Shown here one piece after another: positions 9,112 to 19,004 of a DNA stretch of 64,000 nt; position 1 is the stretch's first letter, and the number at the start of each line of letters is the position of its first letter. Source of the DNA: Paracoccaceae bacterium (GTDB lineage: Bacteria; Pseudomonadota; Alphaproteobacteria; Rhodobacterales; Rhodobacteraceae); the NCBI GenBank assembly GCA_902631295.1, contig CACOXV010000007.1:16047-80046 (forward strand), written 5' to 3'. The notes beneath the pieces were generated by a model, which made no database searches, had not been told where the DNA came from, and saw nothing but the letters and a program-made list of their open reading frames with translations. Made by a program: the position numbers and the translations under genes.

Positions 9112-9420
9112 ATGCTCGTTGTTACAACTATTAGCTTATCAAAAGGCTTCAAGGCTTGGAAAGAAATGGTTCACGCAAGTGAAGATAAGCTTAAAGAATA
9201 TGGTATGACGTTTGTATTTGCAGGCACCGAGGCTGACGACGATAGTAAACTACATACGGTTATCCACTTTGAATCCGAAGCGCATTTACAACGCTTTCAT
9301 AAGGATGAAGAGCTTACACAGCGAAGAGCTGAGGCGGGAGCGATGGTAGAAACAGGAACTTTCACACCAATATCTGATGAAGCTTTTACTAACTATCCTT
9401 CAGCCTTGAACTTAAAATGA
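9112..9420 (+). CDS. small DUF3764-like protein
   Basis: MLVVTTISLSKGFKAWKEMVHASEDKLKEYGMTFVFAGTEADDDSKLHTVIHFES. Confidence 0.6.
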   Translation: MLVVTTISLSKGFKAWKEMVHASEDKLKEYGMTFVFAGTEADDDSKLHTVIHFESEAHLQRFHKDEELTQRRAEAGAMVETGTFTPISDEAFTNYPSALNLK

Positions 9421-9551
9421 AGATACAAGCTAAACTTTATACTTAAACTTCGCCAATTGCTGAGCCAGATTTTGTAGAATTACTGCGTAAGTTTGTTTAT
9501 GTCACAATGCAACTAAAGTAGTCTTGTGAAGAAAAATTTTGAGGAAAAGTA

Positions 9552-10214
9552 ATGAATTGGTTTGCACCAGTAGATGGGTATTGCGAGAGAATTGATGGAT
9601 CGTTTTGGTCTGAACCATTAAATGCAATAACCAATATATTTTTTTTGGTGGCTGCAATCTGGGTTTTGCGGAGAGAGGGTCTTAATAGTACAGCTCGTAT
9701 TCTGGCTATTATTCTTGGAATGATTGGTTTCGCTTCCTTTCTTTTCCACTCATTCGCGCAGACATGGGCTGGAGCCTTGGACGTTTTATTTATATTATTG
9801 TTTACGCTTTTTTATTTGTTTGCGGCTTCAAAAGACTTTTTAGGAGTACCAACAAGCATCGCATTGTTAATAACACTAGGATATTTCCCTTTTTCAATCG
9901 TCGTTGATTGGTTGACCTTGCCTCTAACCTTTCTTGGTTCTACCAAGGTTTATATGCCCATACTGATACTCATTATAGTTTTCTCGCTTCTGATATATAC
10001 GAGGTTACCCAAGGTCTCTCGTGGCTTGGCAATAGGCGCTTTTATATTGATGACTTCAATGATGGCCCGTATCTTGGATGTCCCGTTATGCCAGACTATT
10101 CCAATAGGTACACATTTTTTATGGCATGTTATGAACGCAGTTATGCTCGCTTGGATGATTGAAGTTTATCGTCGTCACATAATTTCTGAAAAATATAAAC
10201 TTTCGTATTGCTGA
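9552..10214 (+). CDS. ceramidase-domain (CREST-like) membrane protein
   Basis: CERIDGSFWSEPLNAITNIFFL..SFLFHSFAQTWAGALDVLFI...THFLWHVMNAV. Confidence 0.75.
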   Translation: MNWFAPVDGYCERIDGSFWSEPLNAITNIFFLVAAIWVLRREGLNSTARILAIILGMIGFASFLFHSFAQTWAGALDVLFILLFTLFYLFAASKDFLGVPTSIALLITLGYFPFSIVVDWLTLPLTFLGSTKVYMPILILIIVFSLLIYTRLPKVSRGLAIGAFILMTSMMARILDVPLCQTIPIGTHFLWHVMNAVMLAWMIEVYRRHIISEKYKLSYC

Positions 10215-10321
10215 CTGTTGTTAAAGTATGCCCTTTCGCAATGAAAGCCTATATTATTTCTATTTTGCCTGTGCAGATTTATCCAATTATTTAGTATACC
10301 TTCGCCAGCAAATGTTTGTTG

Positions 10322-10753
10322 TCAGTTTCGCAAATCTGAAATTAATCTCTTTCGAAGTAAAACGATATCATCCGCTTTCGAGTATTGAAACTTCTCATAA
10401 AAATCCAGGACTTCAGTATTATTTGCCCAAACTAATAAATTTACTTGTGGGCAACCTAAATCTTTTAATTTTTTCTCAACCGCCTGCATTAACATCTTGC
10501 CAAATCCTTGTCCTCGATAGCTTGGGTGTACTCCCAAATAGTTAATTATGCCGCGGTGACCATCGTAACCACCCATTACTGTTCCAATAACCTTCTCCTC
10601 CTCTTCTAAGACGAGAAAAAGCTCTTCGCCAAATCCCTTCTTTCTGTCTAAATCGTTCTTTGGGTTATTTTTGGGACGAACTAAATTACATTCGCGCCAC
10701 AATGCTAAAACCTGTCTTCGGTCTTTCTCTTTATATATACGTATGGTTACCAT
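10322..10753 (-). CDS. GNAT family acetyltransferase (YpeA-like)
   Basis: IRIYKEKDRRQVLALW...YLGVHPSYRGQGFGKMLMQAVE. Confidence 0.88.
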   Translation of the reverse strand: MVTIRIYKEKDRRQVLALWRECNLVRPKNNPKNDLDRKKGFGEELFLVLEEEEKVIGTVMGGYDGHRGIINYLGVHPSYRGQGFGKMLMQAVEKKLKDLGCPQVNLLVWANNTEVLDFYEKFQYSKADDIVLLRKRLISDLRN

Positions 10754-10790
10754 TAAGGACCTACAGACTGTCTATTACCACTTATCGTAA

Positions 10791-11666
10791 TCATCGTTTC
10801 ACATCTTTAATGGCACGTTCTCGTAAAGCAATAAAATAACCAGATGCAACAATTAGAAAAGCTCCAGTCCATGTAAAAAAATCAGGGTTTTCGCCCAAAA
10901 TAAGTATTGAGAGGAGCATCGCAAATATCAACCTAGAGTATCTGAATGGAGCAATTAGTGAAGCCTCGCCGCGACGAGTAGCTCCTACGAGTAGATAATA
11001 AGCCGCTACTCCAGATGATATACCAACCAAAAATAACGAGGTTTCTCTTAAGTCTGGTAAAACAAATGCTTCGTAAAATGGGATCGCTAATATACCTGCT
11101 AAAGCCAATGCTACAAATGCATAAATCGATATAGTTATTGTCGGTAGGGCGTCCGTCATAGCTCGAGTGGCCAGATCTCTGGCCGATAAACAGATTACAG
11201 CGGCTACTGCCAATAAACTTAAAGGACTGAAGTCAGCCACGCCAGGTTTAATTATCAAAATTATGCCAATAAAGCCAACAAGAACTGCTATCCACCGCCT
11301 GAGGCCTACAGTTTCTCCCAGGAAAATAGCTGCGCCAGCAGTAACTGCAAGCGGAGTTCCCTGTAATATAGCTGAAGCCGATGATAAGGGCGTAAGTACT
11401 ATCGCACTCACAAAAAACAATGCGCCAAACAAGTCTCCCAAAGTTCTTACAATTACATGCTTATCCAGTAAATCACGGCTGAAAATTGGTTGTTTCGCTA
11501 TTGCGGCAGCTGTAATAAAAAATGTTGTCCCAAGTAGCCCCATAATTATCATGATTTGAGATGCAGGAATAGTTTTTGATAAAAGTTTTATGAAAAAATC
11601 TTCTAAAGAAAAAAGAGCCATGGAGCCAACCATAAATAGTACTGGTCGGAATGAGGAATCTGTCAA
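10791..11666 (-). CDS. EamA/DMT family transporter
   Basis: multi-TM ORF with two EamA-like halves. Confidence 0.85.
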   Translation of the reverse strand: MTDSSFRPVLFMVGSMALFSLEDFFIKLLSKTIPASQIMIIMGLLGTTFFITAAAIAKQPIFSRDLLDKHVIVRTLGDLFGALFFVSAIVLTPLSSASAILQGTPLAVTAGAAIFLGETVGLRRWIAVLVGFIGIILIIKPGVADFSPLSLLAVAAVICLSARDLATRAMTDALPTITISIYAFVALALAGILAIPFYEAFVLPDLRETSLFLVGISSGVAAYYLLVGATRRGEASLIAPFRYSRLIFAMLLSILILGENPDFFTWTGAFLIVASGYFIALRERAIKDVKR

Positions 11667-11905
11667 AATCTTTTCCTTGATGCGAGCAATAATTAAGAAA
11701 CAACTACATAAGAAAATAAAGTTTGGCTACGTTTTGTTTTCTTAACTCATATGAGTTTACTATTGTACATTACTAGCTTTGATTTCTAACAATTATGTTT
11801 AAATAAAATTATTGATTTTTAAATTACGAAGATGAATACTTTTATTTAATATATAGAATTCCACTCCTTTACTGAGAGATCGGAATAGAATTTGGTGAGG
11901 TAAAA

Positions 11906-12355
11906 ATGAAATATTCGGGCAATTGTTTATGTGGTGCTGTGTCGTTCAAATTTCCATACGACCCCATGATGCAATTTAAATGTCATTGTAATGTATGCCA
12001 GAAAGTATTTGGGAATAGCTTGCATGCTTTAGCAATGCCACAGGATGAGCTCGAAATTTCTGGAACACTGTCCCACTATTTTACAACTGGTGGAAGTGGT
12101 AACAAACTACATTATAATTTTTGTCCAACTTGTGGAACGTTTATTTACAACAAGCCAGATCTTCTAGACCCTATGATTTATGTGCCTGCGGGATTGCTTG
12201 ATGGTCAAATAGAGTTTACTCCTACGGTTGAATTGTGGACTTCACAAAAACCAAAGAATATTTCACAGGCGTCTTCTACCAAAGCGGCGTTTGAGGACAA
12301 CGGGACAACCGACCGTCTTATGGAAATGCTCGAAAATTTTGATCAAAGAGAATGA
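11906..12355 (+). CDS. GFA family protein
   Basis: GNCLCGAVSFKF...CHCNVCQKVFGNS...FCPTCGTFIYN. Confidence 0.9.
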   Translation: MKYSGNCLCGAVSFKFPYDPMMQFKCHCNVCQKVFGNSLHALAMPQDELEISGTLSHYFTTGGSGNKLHYNFCPTCGTFIYNKPDLLDPMIYVPAGLLDGQIEFTPTVELWTSQKPKNISQASSTKAAFEDNGTTDRLMEMLENFDQRE

Positions 12356-12438
12356 AAAATTTATGAGTTTATTACTATTTCGATTAGGCATTTACCCTAT
12401 TTAGTTTAATAGTTTTATAAATATCTAAAGCTTTCAGT

Positions 12439-12810
12439 CTATCTTATTGAGTGATAGATTTCCCCACCAATACTTATCACTTTCCCATAGTTTCCAAGTA
12501 TTTCGGCAAATTTGGGAAAGTAGTCATTTTGTGATGCATTTTCTACATGGCGCTGGATACTCGTCATTCCTGTGAAACGTTCATTAATTGTAAACAAGGT
12601 GTTGCCGGTTACACCTTTTTCTGGATCAGTAGGATCAATGAACTCGGGCGCTTTTGTAAAATATGCATTCAGTAAATGTTCGCTTCCGTTATTTGACTCT
12701 GAGTAAAATTCAGTCATCCAAGCAGAATGTTTCCGAAATATTTCTTCCACAGCTGGTGCGTCTGAATTGGAACAAACATAGCCAAGGTTAATACATTTTA
12801 TATCTGATAT
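12439..12810 (-). CDS. ABM/Dabb-like small protein with an apparent ATA start
   Basis: ORF extends upstream of the called GTG: (ATA)SDIKCINLGYVCSNSDAPAVEEIFRKHSAW; AAAGGAG lies 6 nt before the ATA. Confidence 0.55.
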   Translation of the reverse strand: MSDIKCINLGYVCSNSDAPAVEEIFRKHSAWMTEFYSESNNGSEHLLNAYFTKAPEFIDPTDPEKGVTGNTLFTINERFTGMTSIQRHVENASQNDYFPKFAEILGNYGKVISIGGEIYHSIR

Positions 12811-12920
12811 ATTGTTCTCCTTTAAAAATGTCTAAACAGTCTGTAACGCTAATAAATATTATAATAGTACAGTTTCAGGAGTTAGGTAAAATCCTGATTG
12901 TGCGCGTCGTGAATGTAAAT

Positions 12921-13232
12921 CTAATTAAGCGCTTCATAAATGTTCATGACCCCTTCAACGACTTTTGCTGATAGATTAGACTTACAAAACTTAAGTAATT
13001 CCATCCCAAACACTGTTTCATCTGCATGAATTGCTTTTTGTGATGCCCAATTTGCTCCACCTACAAAGCCGGTCACCCATGCATCAAAAAAGTTTTTATC
13101 AAAAAAACTACCGCCTTCCCATGCTTTTACGAGTTCAGAGCATGGTTTGCTGCCTGGGCCATATATGGTCTGTGCAGTGATTTGGCTTGCACTCAAGTAT
13201 AGAAATACGCTGACTAAAAAAGTTCTCATCAT
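12921..13232 (-). CDS. small secreted hypothetical protein
   Basis: signal peptide-like MMRTFLVSVFLYLSASQITAQ. Confidence 0.6.
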   Translation of the reverse strand: MMRTFLVSVFLYLSASQITAQTIYGPGSKPCSELVKAWEGGSFFDKNFFDAWVTGFVGGANWASQKAIHADETVFGMELLKFCKSNLSAKVVEGVMNIYEALN

Positions 13233-13369
13233 TTATTAGTTAAAAAATTGTCAAAGCGAGTAAATTTTAGACTACTAACATAATACGAAAAACAACAGGC
13301 TGCGATGAGTAAAAACATTATGACTAGTTGATGCTTTTTCATTTTTTTAGCAGTAGGAAAAATTCTAAA

Positions 13370-13714
13370 TTAATAGCCACTAGTTTCATTTTGATGGAGA
13401 ACTATTCCAGAAAAAGCCTGTGTACGACTACCGTCTTCATACAGCTCTAAAATAGGGGTAATGTCATCTAACCAATCTAAACCGGATACGACATCCATAC
13501 TTCTATTTTCAATACTTTCGTAAGTATTTAAAGCAGCATACTCATTATCCCCTAAACTCAATATTTGCCAGGAGATGGAGTTTGTATTGTCAAAGCTTCT
13601 GAGAGCATCGATTAGTTGATCCTCTAAACCAAGCTTGGCTTTGAATTTTGTTATAGTTGTAACCAATGTCATATCAATCTTCCTGTTAAATCGAAATAAA
13701 TATTTATTTTCCAA
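13370..13714 (-). CDS. small hypothetical protein, Dabb-like
   Basis: likely start at MTLVTTITKFKAKLG. Confidence 0.5.
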   Translation of the reverse strand: MENKYLFRFNRKIDMTLVTTITKFKAKLGLEDQLIDALRSFDNTNSISWQILSLGDNEYAALNTYESIENRSMDVVSGLDWLDDITPILELYEDGSRTQAFSGIVLHQNETSGY

Positions 13715-13820
13715 GTTTATTTAAGATTTCTTTTAATAAGTCGTTGCCATCCTCTTTTAGCTTATTTTGCAACTTAAGTTGCTCAACTATTTGCCTTAAG
13801 TAAACCTCTTCAAGATCCAT
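13704..13820 (-). CDS. 38-aa putative coiled-coil peptide
   Basis: MDLEEVYLRQIVEQLKLQNKLKEDGNDLLKEILNKLGK*, below the ORF track cutoff. Confidence 0.4.
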   Translation of the reverse strand: MDLEEVYLRQIVEQLKLQNKLKEDGNDLLKEILNKLGK

Positions 13821-13944
13821 TTCGTTTCCTTTCAATCAAAGTTAAAGCACTAATATTATATACTGTAGGTTCACATTGCTATCTACATCACTTTTGTTAA
13901 TGTTTATGTTAGTATAAGAAAAATTTTTTGAAAGAATTTTGAGC

Positions 13945-14322
13945 ATGCGCTTACTGTTTTTAGCTTTTTTGATATCGTTCTCTACGAACGCATTTGGTGA
14001 AATGAGTAATAATCGTTTGCGTGTTCTTTTGAATATTTGTGATGCGGCTCAAAAATCAGCCGATTTGGGCACAGTCAGAAATATTGCCTCACAAATTCAG
14101 AGTGTAAATCCGCCAGAAAATACCCAATTAGCTGATCGTTTTAATAAATGTCTGCAAATTGCATTTGGGGAAACCAAAAAAAAACCTGATGTAAATGAAT
14201 TAGTTAAGACAATAGAAAAGACATTCTCAAAACTCGAGGAAGATTGCCGTGTACTGCTGAGAACTGCTCCAGAGATCGCTATTGTTCATCCAATCTGTAA
14301 GCCGGTAATTACTTCACCATAA
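13945..14322 (+). CDS. secreted hypothetical protein
   Basis: signal peptide MRLLFLAFLISFSTNAFG. Confidence 0.6.
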   Translation: MRLLFLAFLISFSTNAFGEMSNNRLRVLLNICDAAQKSADLGTVRNIASQIQSVNPPENTQLADRFNKCLQIAFGETKKKPDVNELVKTIEKTFSKLEEDCRVLLRTAPEIAIVHPICKPVITSP

Positions 14323-14572
14323 TTAACAGGGCGGTTTTTTACAAATTTTCTCTGGGTATTCAAATAATTTCATCTGCACAATTAAAGCTTCCATAGTTTT
14401 CAATTTTTTTTTGTAGCTGATTTTAGATTTTAAGATCTCTTAGGTTTAAAGCTTTCTTTAAAAATATAATTATTGCTGTAACAAGTGATCATTTTGTCAC
14501 TCATTAGAGACTTGAAAATTTCAATTCAGATACCCATTATTAACCGAAGGGTCGTTTAGCTTATATTCACAG

Positions 14573-14701
14573 ATGAGACTTGTGCAGGTGACTTGGCGCC
14601 ACGGTGTGCGTTACATTTTATATGATGAGAAAGGCAAGGTTGTAATTATAACCCGAGATAAGAAAGTAGCTTTGCACTATGCAAATGCTTTGGAGCCTTG
14701 A
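14573..14701 (+). CDS. 42-aa hypothetical protein
   Basis: MRLVQVTWRHGVRYILYDEKGKVVIITRDKKVALHYANALEP*. Confidence 0.4.
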   Translation: MRLVQVTWRHGVRYILYDEKGKVVIITRDKKVALHYANALEP

Positions 14702-14779
14702 TAAGAATAATCAAACTATTATTCAAGCGTTTGAACACTATAATAATTTTTATTTTGGACCACGCTAGTGACTTTACAG

Positions 14780-15889
14780 CTAACTTAAGCCTTTCCACTC
14801 TTTAACTTCTGGATAGAATTGTTCCCGCCATTTAATCACTTTTGGATTCATAACTCTCCGCCAAAGAAATGGAATAAGGCTAAATACTACCATAATTGGG
14901 TATCCAAATGGTAATTGAGGTGCGCTTTCTTCGCCGTATGCACTTAGCATTGGATAAGTTTTTGCTGGTTTTGCATGATGATCCGAATGTTTTTGTAGGT
15001 TAATAAGTAGTAAATTACTGGCTGCGTGGTTTGCATTCCAACTATGATGTGGCTTCGTTGGTTCATATTTATTTTCTGATATTTTTTTTCTGGAGAGCCC
15101 ATAATGCTCAATATAATTTACAACCTCCAAGTGAAGTATTGCGATAAGCGCCTGAATGAAAAATAGTGTTATTCCGTATGTGCCACCTATTATGAAAGAC
15201 AGTAATACAAATAGAGATGCTAATGCAGCATAAGTATAAAACGGGTTTGACATAGAGAAGGTAGACTTATTTTTTGCGGCCAGCTTTTGGGCTTCCACAG
15301 ACCATGCTGAAATCAGGCATTGTGGAATAACTCGTAGGAAGAAAGTATAGAAACTCTCATTAAAGCGGGCGGTTACTGCATCTTTTTTTGTGCCTACATA
15401 CCGGTGATGTACAAATACATGTTCGGTTCGAAAATGACCATAAAATGCCATAGCCATTAAGACATCAGCCAAAAATCTTTCCAGCTTTGTTTTTTGATGC
15501 ATTAACTCATGGGCAAAAGTAATCCCAACTGCTCCAGTAATCATGCCCTGCACCAACATTAAAATAACCGCTTCTACAACCGTTAGATGCTGGAACCAAC
15601 AAATAGAAATTAAAGATCCAATAAGTAGAAAGAATTGAATTAAGGGCCATGCAAACAGGATTAACTTATATCTGCTTGTGTCATTCGTGACATCCATTTC
15701 GTTTTTTCGATTCTCACCAATTATAAAATCAACGATTGATATTATGACATAGCCAAAAGCAGGTGCGAGAATTAAAACAACGCCTCCATAAATCCATGCC
15801 AGAACTAGTAATGGGCAAAACAGTAATGGAAGGGCGAAAGCCAACGGTGGCTCAGGGTTTGTGAAATTTTGACTTGCTTCTGACATCAA
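14780..15889 (-). CDS. alkB: AlkB-type alkane 1-monooxygenase
   Basis: His boxes HELMHQ, HVFVHHRYVG, LQKHSDHH and NYIEHYGL. Confidence 0.9.
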   Translation of the reverse strand: MMSEASQNFTNPEPPLAFALPLLFCPLLVLAWIYGGVVLILAPAFGYVIISIVDFIIGENRKNEMDVTNDTSRYKLILFAWPLIQFFLLIGSLISICWFQHLTVVEAVILMLVQGMITGAVGITFAHELMHQKTKLERFLADVLMAMAFYGHFRTEHVFVHHRYVGTKKDAVTARFNESFYTFFLRVIPQCLISAWSVEAQKLAAKNKSTFSMSNPFYTYAALASLFVLLSFIIGGTYGITLFFIQALIAILHLEVVNYIEHYGLSRKKISENKYEPTKPHHSWNANHAASNLLLINLQKHSDHHAKPAKTYPMLSAYGEESAPQLPFGYPIMVVFSLIPFLWRRVMNPKVIKWREQFYPEVKEWKGLS

Positions 15890-16440
15890 AAAAACCTTTT
15901 GTCTTATACAATTATGGCTGAACAGTTATACAGTTTGAAGTTAAATCTAGTTTATTCTTAAGTATTCCTTTCAAACTATCAATCATTACTATTCCTGTTT
16001 GTGACTACTCTTACTAGTAAATTTTAATCTTCGCGTTTTAGAATTCAATAATGGCATTCAACTATTTTTAATCTTGTTTCTTTTATTTCTACTAAATTTA
16101 TTACTAAAGCAAAAATTTACAAACTTTACGACACTTCTGTCGATGTGGTGGCTAAAATTTGATTAAATTTAAATTTGATATTAAGATTATTAAATGGGGG
16201 ATTCTAAAGTTACCATAATTCACTTGCTTTCTGTTGTGGCAGTGTTGGCGGTTATAGCAACCCAAAGTCTTGCTTTAATATAAGCCTGCTGATCCAACTA
16301 GGTAATATGAATTTGGCAGAATAAAACATCCCTTTATAATTGATCAGATCCAACTCAATATACTTTAAGGTAAATTTTAGCGAAGAGACTAAACCTGATT
16401 AAAAATTTATTTTTATGAAAATGGAAGACAGAGGGAGCAA

Positions 16441-16968
16441 TTAAGTGCCCTTTTTTGAAAACGGAACCATTGCTGACCACACACCATCGTTTTTAAAACG
16501 GTGAAAAATCGCTGCTAATACGTGAATAGCTACTAACCAATATGTTGATGTCACTGCAAATTCGTGAATACTTATTACGGCTTCCATTACAAAATTTTCT
16601 CTCATTCCCAACCAATAAAGTCCACCGATCAAGAGCCCGGTAAGCGCTATTGATCCAAGACTAATATACATCCCAAGGTGAACAAGTTTTGCCGCGGTCT
16701 TTTGTATTTTGCTTGTGTTTTCTGGTAGAGCGCTTTGCTGCGTTTTTTTTACGTAAATAAATCGAATAATCAATAAAAGGATAAATATCCCTGCAAAGAC
16801 AATCTCTAATCTGAATAATGAAGGGTCTGCTAATTCGGAGAGGTTATCTACTTGTTTAAAAACACCATATGCGAAGAGTAGGACAAACCCCCAATGCATT
16901 GTTTTAGCAAACTTGCTATATGGAACCGGAGCTTCAGTACTATTTTCGTTCAACAAGTTATTCTCCAA
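16441..16968 (-). CDS. cytochrome b561 family protein
   Basis: YSKFAKTMHWGFVLLF... 4-TM pattern with conserved His. Confidence 0.85.
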   Translation of the reverse strand: MENNLLNENSTEAPVPYSKFAKTMHWGFVLLFAYGVFKQVDNLSELADPSLFRLEIVFAGIFILLLIIRFIYVKKTQQSALPENTSKIQKTAAKLVHLGMYISLGSIALTGLLIGGLYWLGMRENFVMEAVISIHEFAVTSTYWLVAIHVLAAIFHRFKNDGVWSAMVPFSKKGT

Positions 16969-17099
16969 AAACCTTCTATCGTATTTGTGGAAACCTGAAC
17001 AGATCCTTTAAAAAGCTTAGCATGATTATTTTCTAAAAGTTGTAAAGAGTAATTGATGGCTATTGACCTTCCGTTATTGGGACCCATTACTATTTTGTA

Positions 17100-17963
17100 A
17101 TGAGACTAAAAGCTATTATATTCATGTTTTGCCTGACCGCCTTTGGTGTTGCACTGTACTTGTTCGTGTCCAGACCGAAATCATCTGACCCAATCGAATA
17201 TTCTGCCAAAAATTCTGATTCTGATAATGGTAAATATATATATCTCGCGGCAGGTTGCAGTAGTTGTCATGTAGCAGAGGGCTCGGAGAATAAATACTTG
17301 CTAGCGGGTGGGCAGAAATTTGAAACATCGTTCGGTACATTTAGAGCGCCTAATATTTCAAATAGTGTTGAATTTGGAATTGGGTCTTGGGAATTCAAAG
17401 ATTTTTACAACGCTTTAAAGCTTGGACAAGATCCAGATGGGCAACATTATTTTCCTGCGTTTCCCTACACCGCATATAATAAAATGAAGGACCAAGATAT
17501 CATTGATCTTTGGACTTTCTGGAAAACGCTACCAAGCTCGGAGACACCGAATGAAGACCATAATTTACCATTTTTTTTGGATTTAAGGCGTAATATTGGT
17601 GTTTGGAAAAGTCTTTACATGTCAGACGAATTCGTCAATGAAGATCAGGATCGTGCAACTTATCTGGTTGAGGCACTTGCTCATTGCTCAGAGTGTCATA
17701 CCGCCAGAAATTTTATAGGAGCATTGGAAAATGCCAAGTGGTTCGAGGGTGCACAGGATCCCAGTGGCAGAGGAAGAATACCAGGTATAACAGCGCAAGA
17801 TTTAGGCTGGACTAAGGACGAAATAGTAGAATATCTCAGTTCTGGTTTTACACCCGATTATGATGTCGTAGGGGGTAAAATGGCCTCTGTTGTGGAAAAC
17901 ATTTCCCAACTTACCGCAATGGATAAAGAATTGATCGCTCAATATTTACTAAGAATAAAATAG
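17100..17963 (+). CDS. diheme c-type cytochrome
   Basis: two CxxCH motifs: AAGCSSCHVAEG and ALAHCSECHTARN. Confidence 0.9.
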   Translation: MRLKAIIFMFCLTAFGVALYLFVSRPKSSDPIEYSAKNSDSDNGKYIYLAAGCSSCHVAEGSENKYLLAGGQKFETSFGTFRAPNISNSVEFGIGSWEFKDFYNALKLGQDPDGQHYFPAFPYTAYNKMKDQDIIDLWTFWKTLPSSETPNEDHNLPFFLDLRRNIGVWKSLYMSDEFVNEDQDRATYLVEALAHCSECHTARNFIGALENAKWFEGAQDPSGRGRIPGITAQDLGWTKDEIVEYLSSGFTPDYDVVGGKMASVVENISQLTAMDKELIAQYLLRIK

Positions 17964-18010
17964 ATTATATTTATTGATAGTCAGTTTGTTCTAACGCCTA
18001 AGTTGTCTGA

Positions 18011-18592
18011 TTATCTGTTTAAAATCTCCATTTTGGAAATGCTTTTAATTACAGACTTGAGAGTTTGCCCATACCTTGGACGTTTTATTTCATTAAAGGA
18101 ACCTGAAACCGCTTCGATAGATCTAAACTGTTGGGTTTCTTTCTTAGAAAAACTCATAATCAATGGAATATTTTTCAAGTTATTAATTTGATTGGTATCT
18201 TTTAGTTCATTTAAATAAATTGCAGCGGAAGGTTTAATGGACAAATCACAAGTCGTTACACAATGGTCTTTGAAGAACATAAAAACATTATCTCTGTAGC
18301 TTTTGTGATTTACGCCAATTACAGAAAAGCACTCTTTACAGTATACGCGAGTAGATCGTGCGTTATGTCTTAACTGGAATGCTTTCATGAATTCTAAACC
18401 AAATATGTAAACAATATCTGATTTAACGTAAATTAATTCAGGCAAAGATACTGGTTCTAAACCACCTTTTTTAGCGCACCACTCCAATGCTTCGCGACAA
18501 TCAGTACATCCACATAGCAAGCTTAGGCTGGGTTGATCGTCCGTTATCTCAAATCCGCAGGCTCCACAGCGGCAAGTGATTTTAGCACTCAT
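18011..18592 (-). CDS. GFA/CENP-V-like protein with C-terminal extension
   Basis: CRCGACGFEI...LCGCTDCREALEWCAKKGG...YCKECFSVIG. Confidence 0.75.
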   Translation of the reverse strand: MSAKITCRCGACGFEITDDQPSLSLLCGCTDCREALEWCAKKGGLEPVSLPELIYVKSDIVYIFGLEFMKAFQLRHNARSTRVYCKECFSVIGVNHKSYRDNVFMFFKDHCVTTCDLSIKPSAAIYLNELKDTNQINNLKNIPLIMSFSKKETQQFRSIEAVSGSFNEIKRPRYGQTLKSVIKSISKMEILNR

Positions 18593-18650
18593 GAACCAAT
18601 GACTTTCAAAAAACTCTATTAACGAGGACTATAGTATTAAGTTATTAGAT

Positions 18651-19004
18651 TTACTCTTGAATTATAAAAAGTTTTTTCACTTTCTCGTGTATTGTCCATT
18701 CGCCTTTCCAGCCTTTAGGAAGTACCAGTAGATCTCCTGCAGACAGGTCACGTTGGCCATTTCCGTCATAGTTGATTACTGAAGCTTTGCCGTGAAGGAT
18801 GTGACAAAACTCAGCAGCAGAGGATCTGTCGGCAGTAAAAGTACCCTCTGAGCACTCCCATATTCCAATTTTTGTTTTGTCATCCTCGGAAGACCAAAGG
18901 ATTCGTGATGCCTCTTCTTGTCCTGGTGTTTTGGTAGTTGGCTTAGGATTGAAATCAGCAAGTTCTTCATTTCCAAATTGCTCAAAGGTTTTCAATTCTA
19001 TCAT
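18651..19004 (-). CDS. cupin-domain protein
   Basis: IGIWECSEGTFTADRSSAAEFCHILHGKASVINYDGNGQRDLSAGDLLVLPKGWKGEWTI. Confidence 0.88.
   Translation of the reverse strand: MIELKTFEQFGNEELADFNPKPTTKTPGQEEASRILWSSEDDKTKIGIWECSEGTFTADRSSAAEFCHILHGKASVINYDGNGQRDLSAGDLLVLPKGWKGEWTIHEKVKKLFIIQE

Noticed and set aside
10228-10545. 105-aa + strand ORF
   Set aside because: Mostly antisense to the GNAT gene at 10322-10753.
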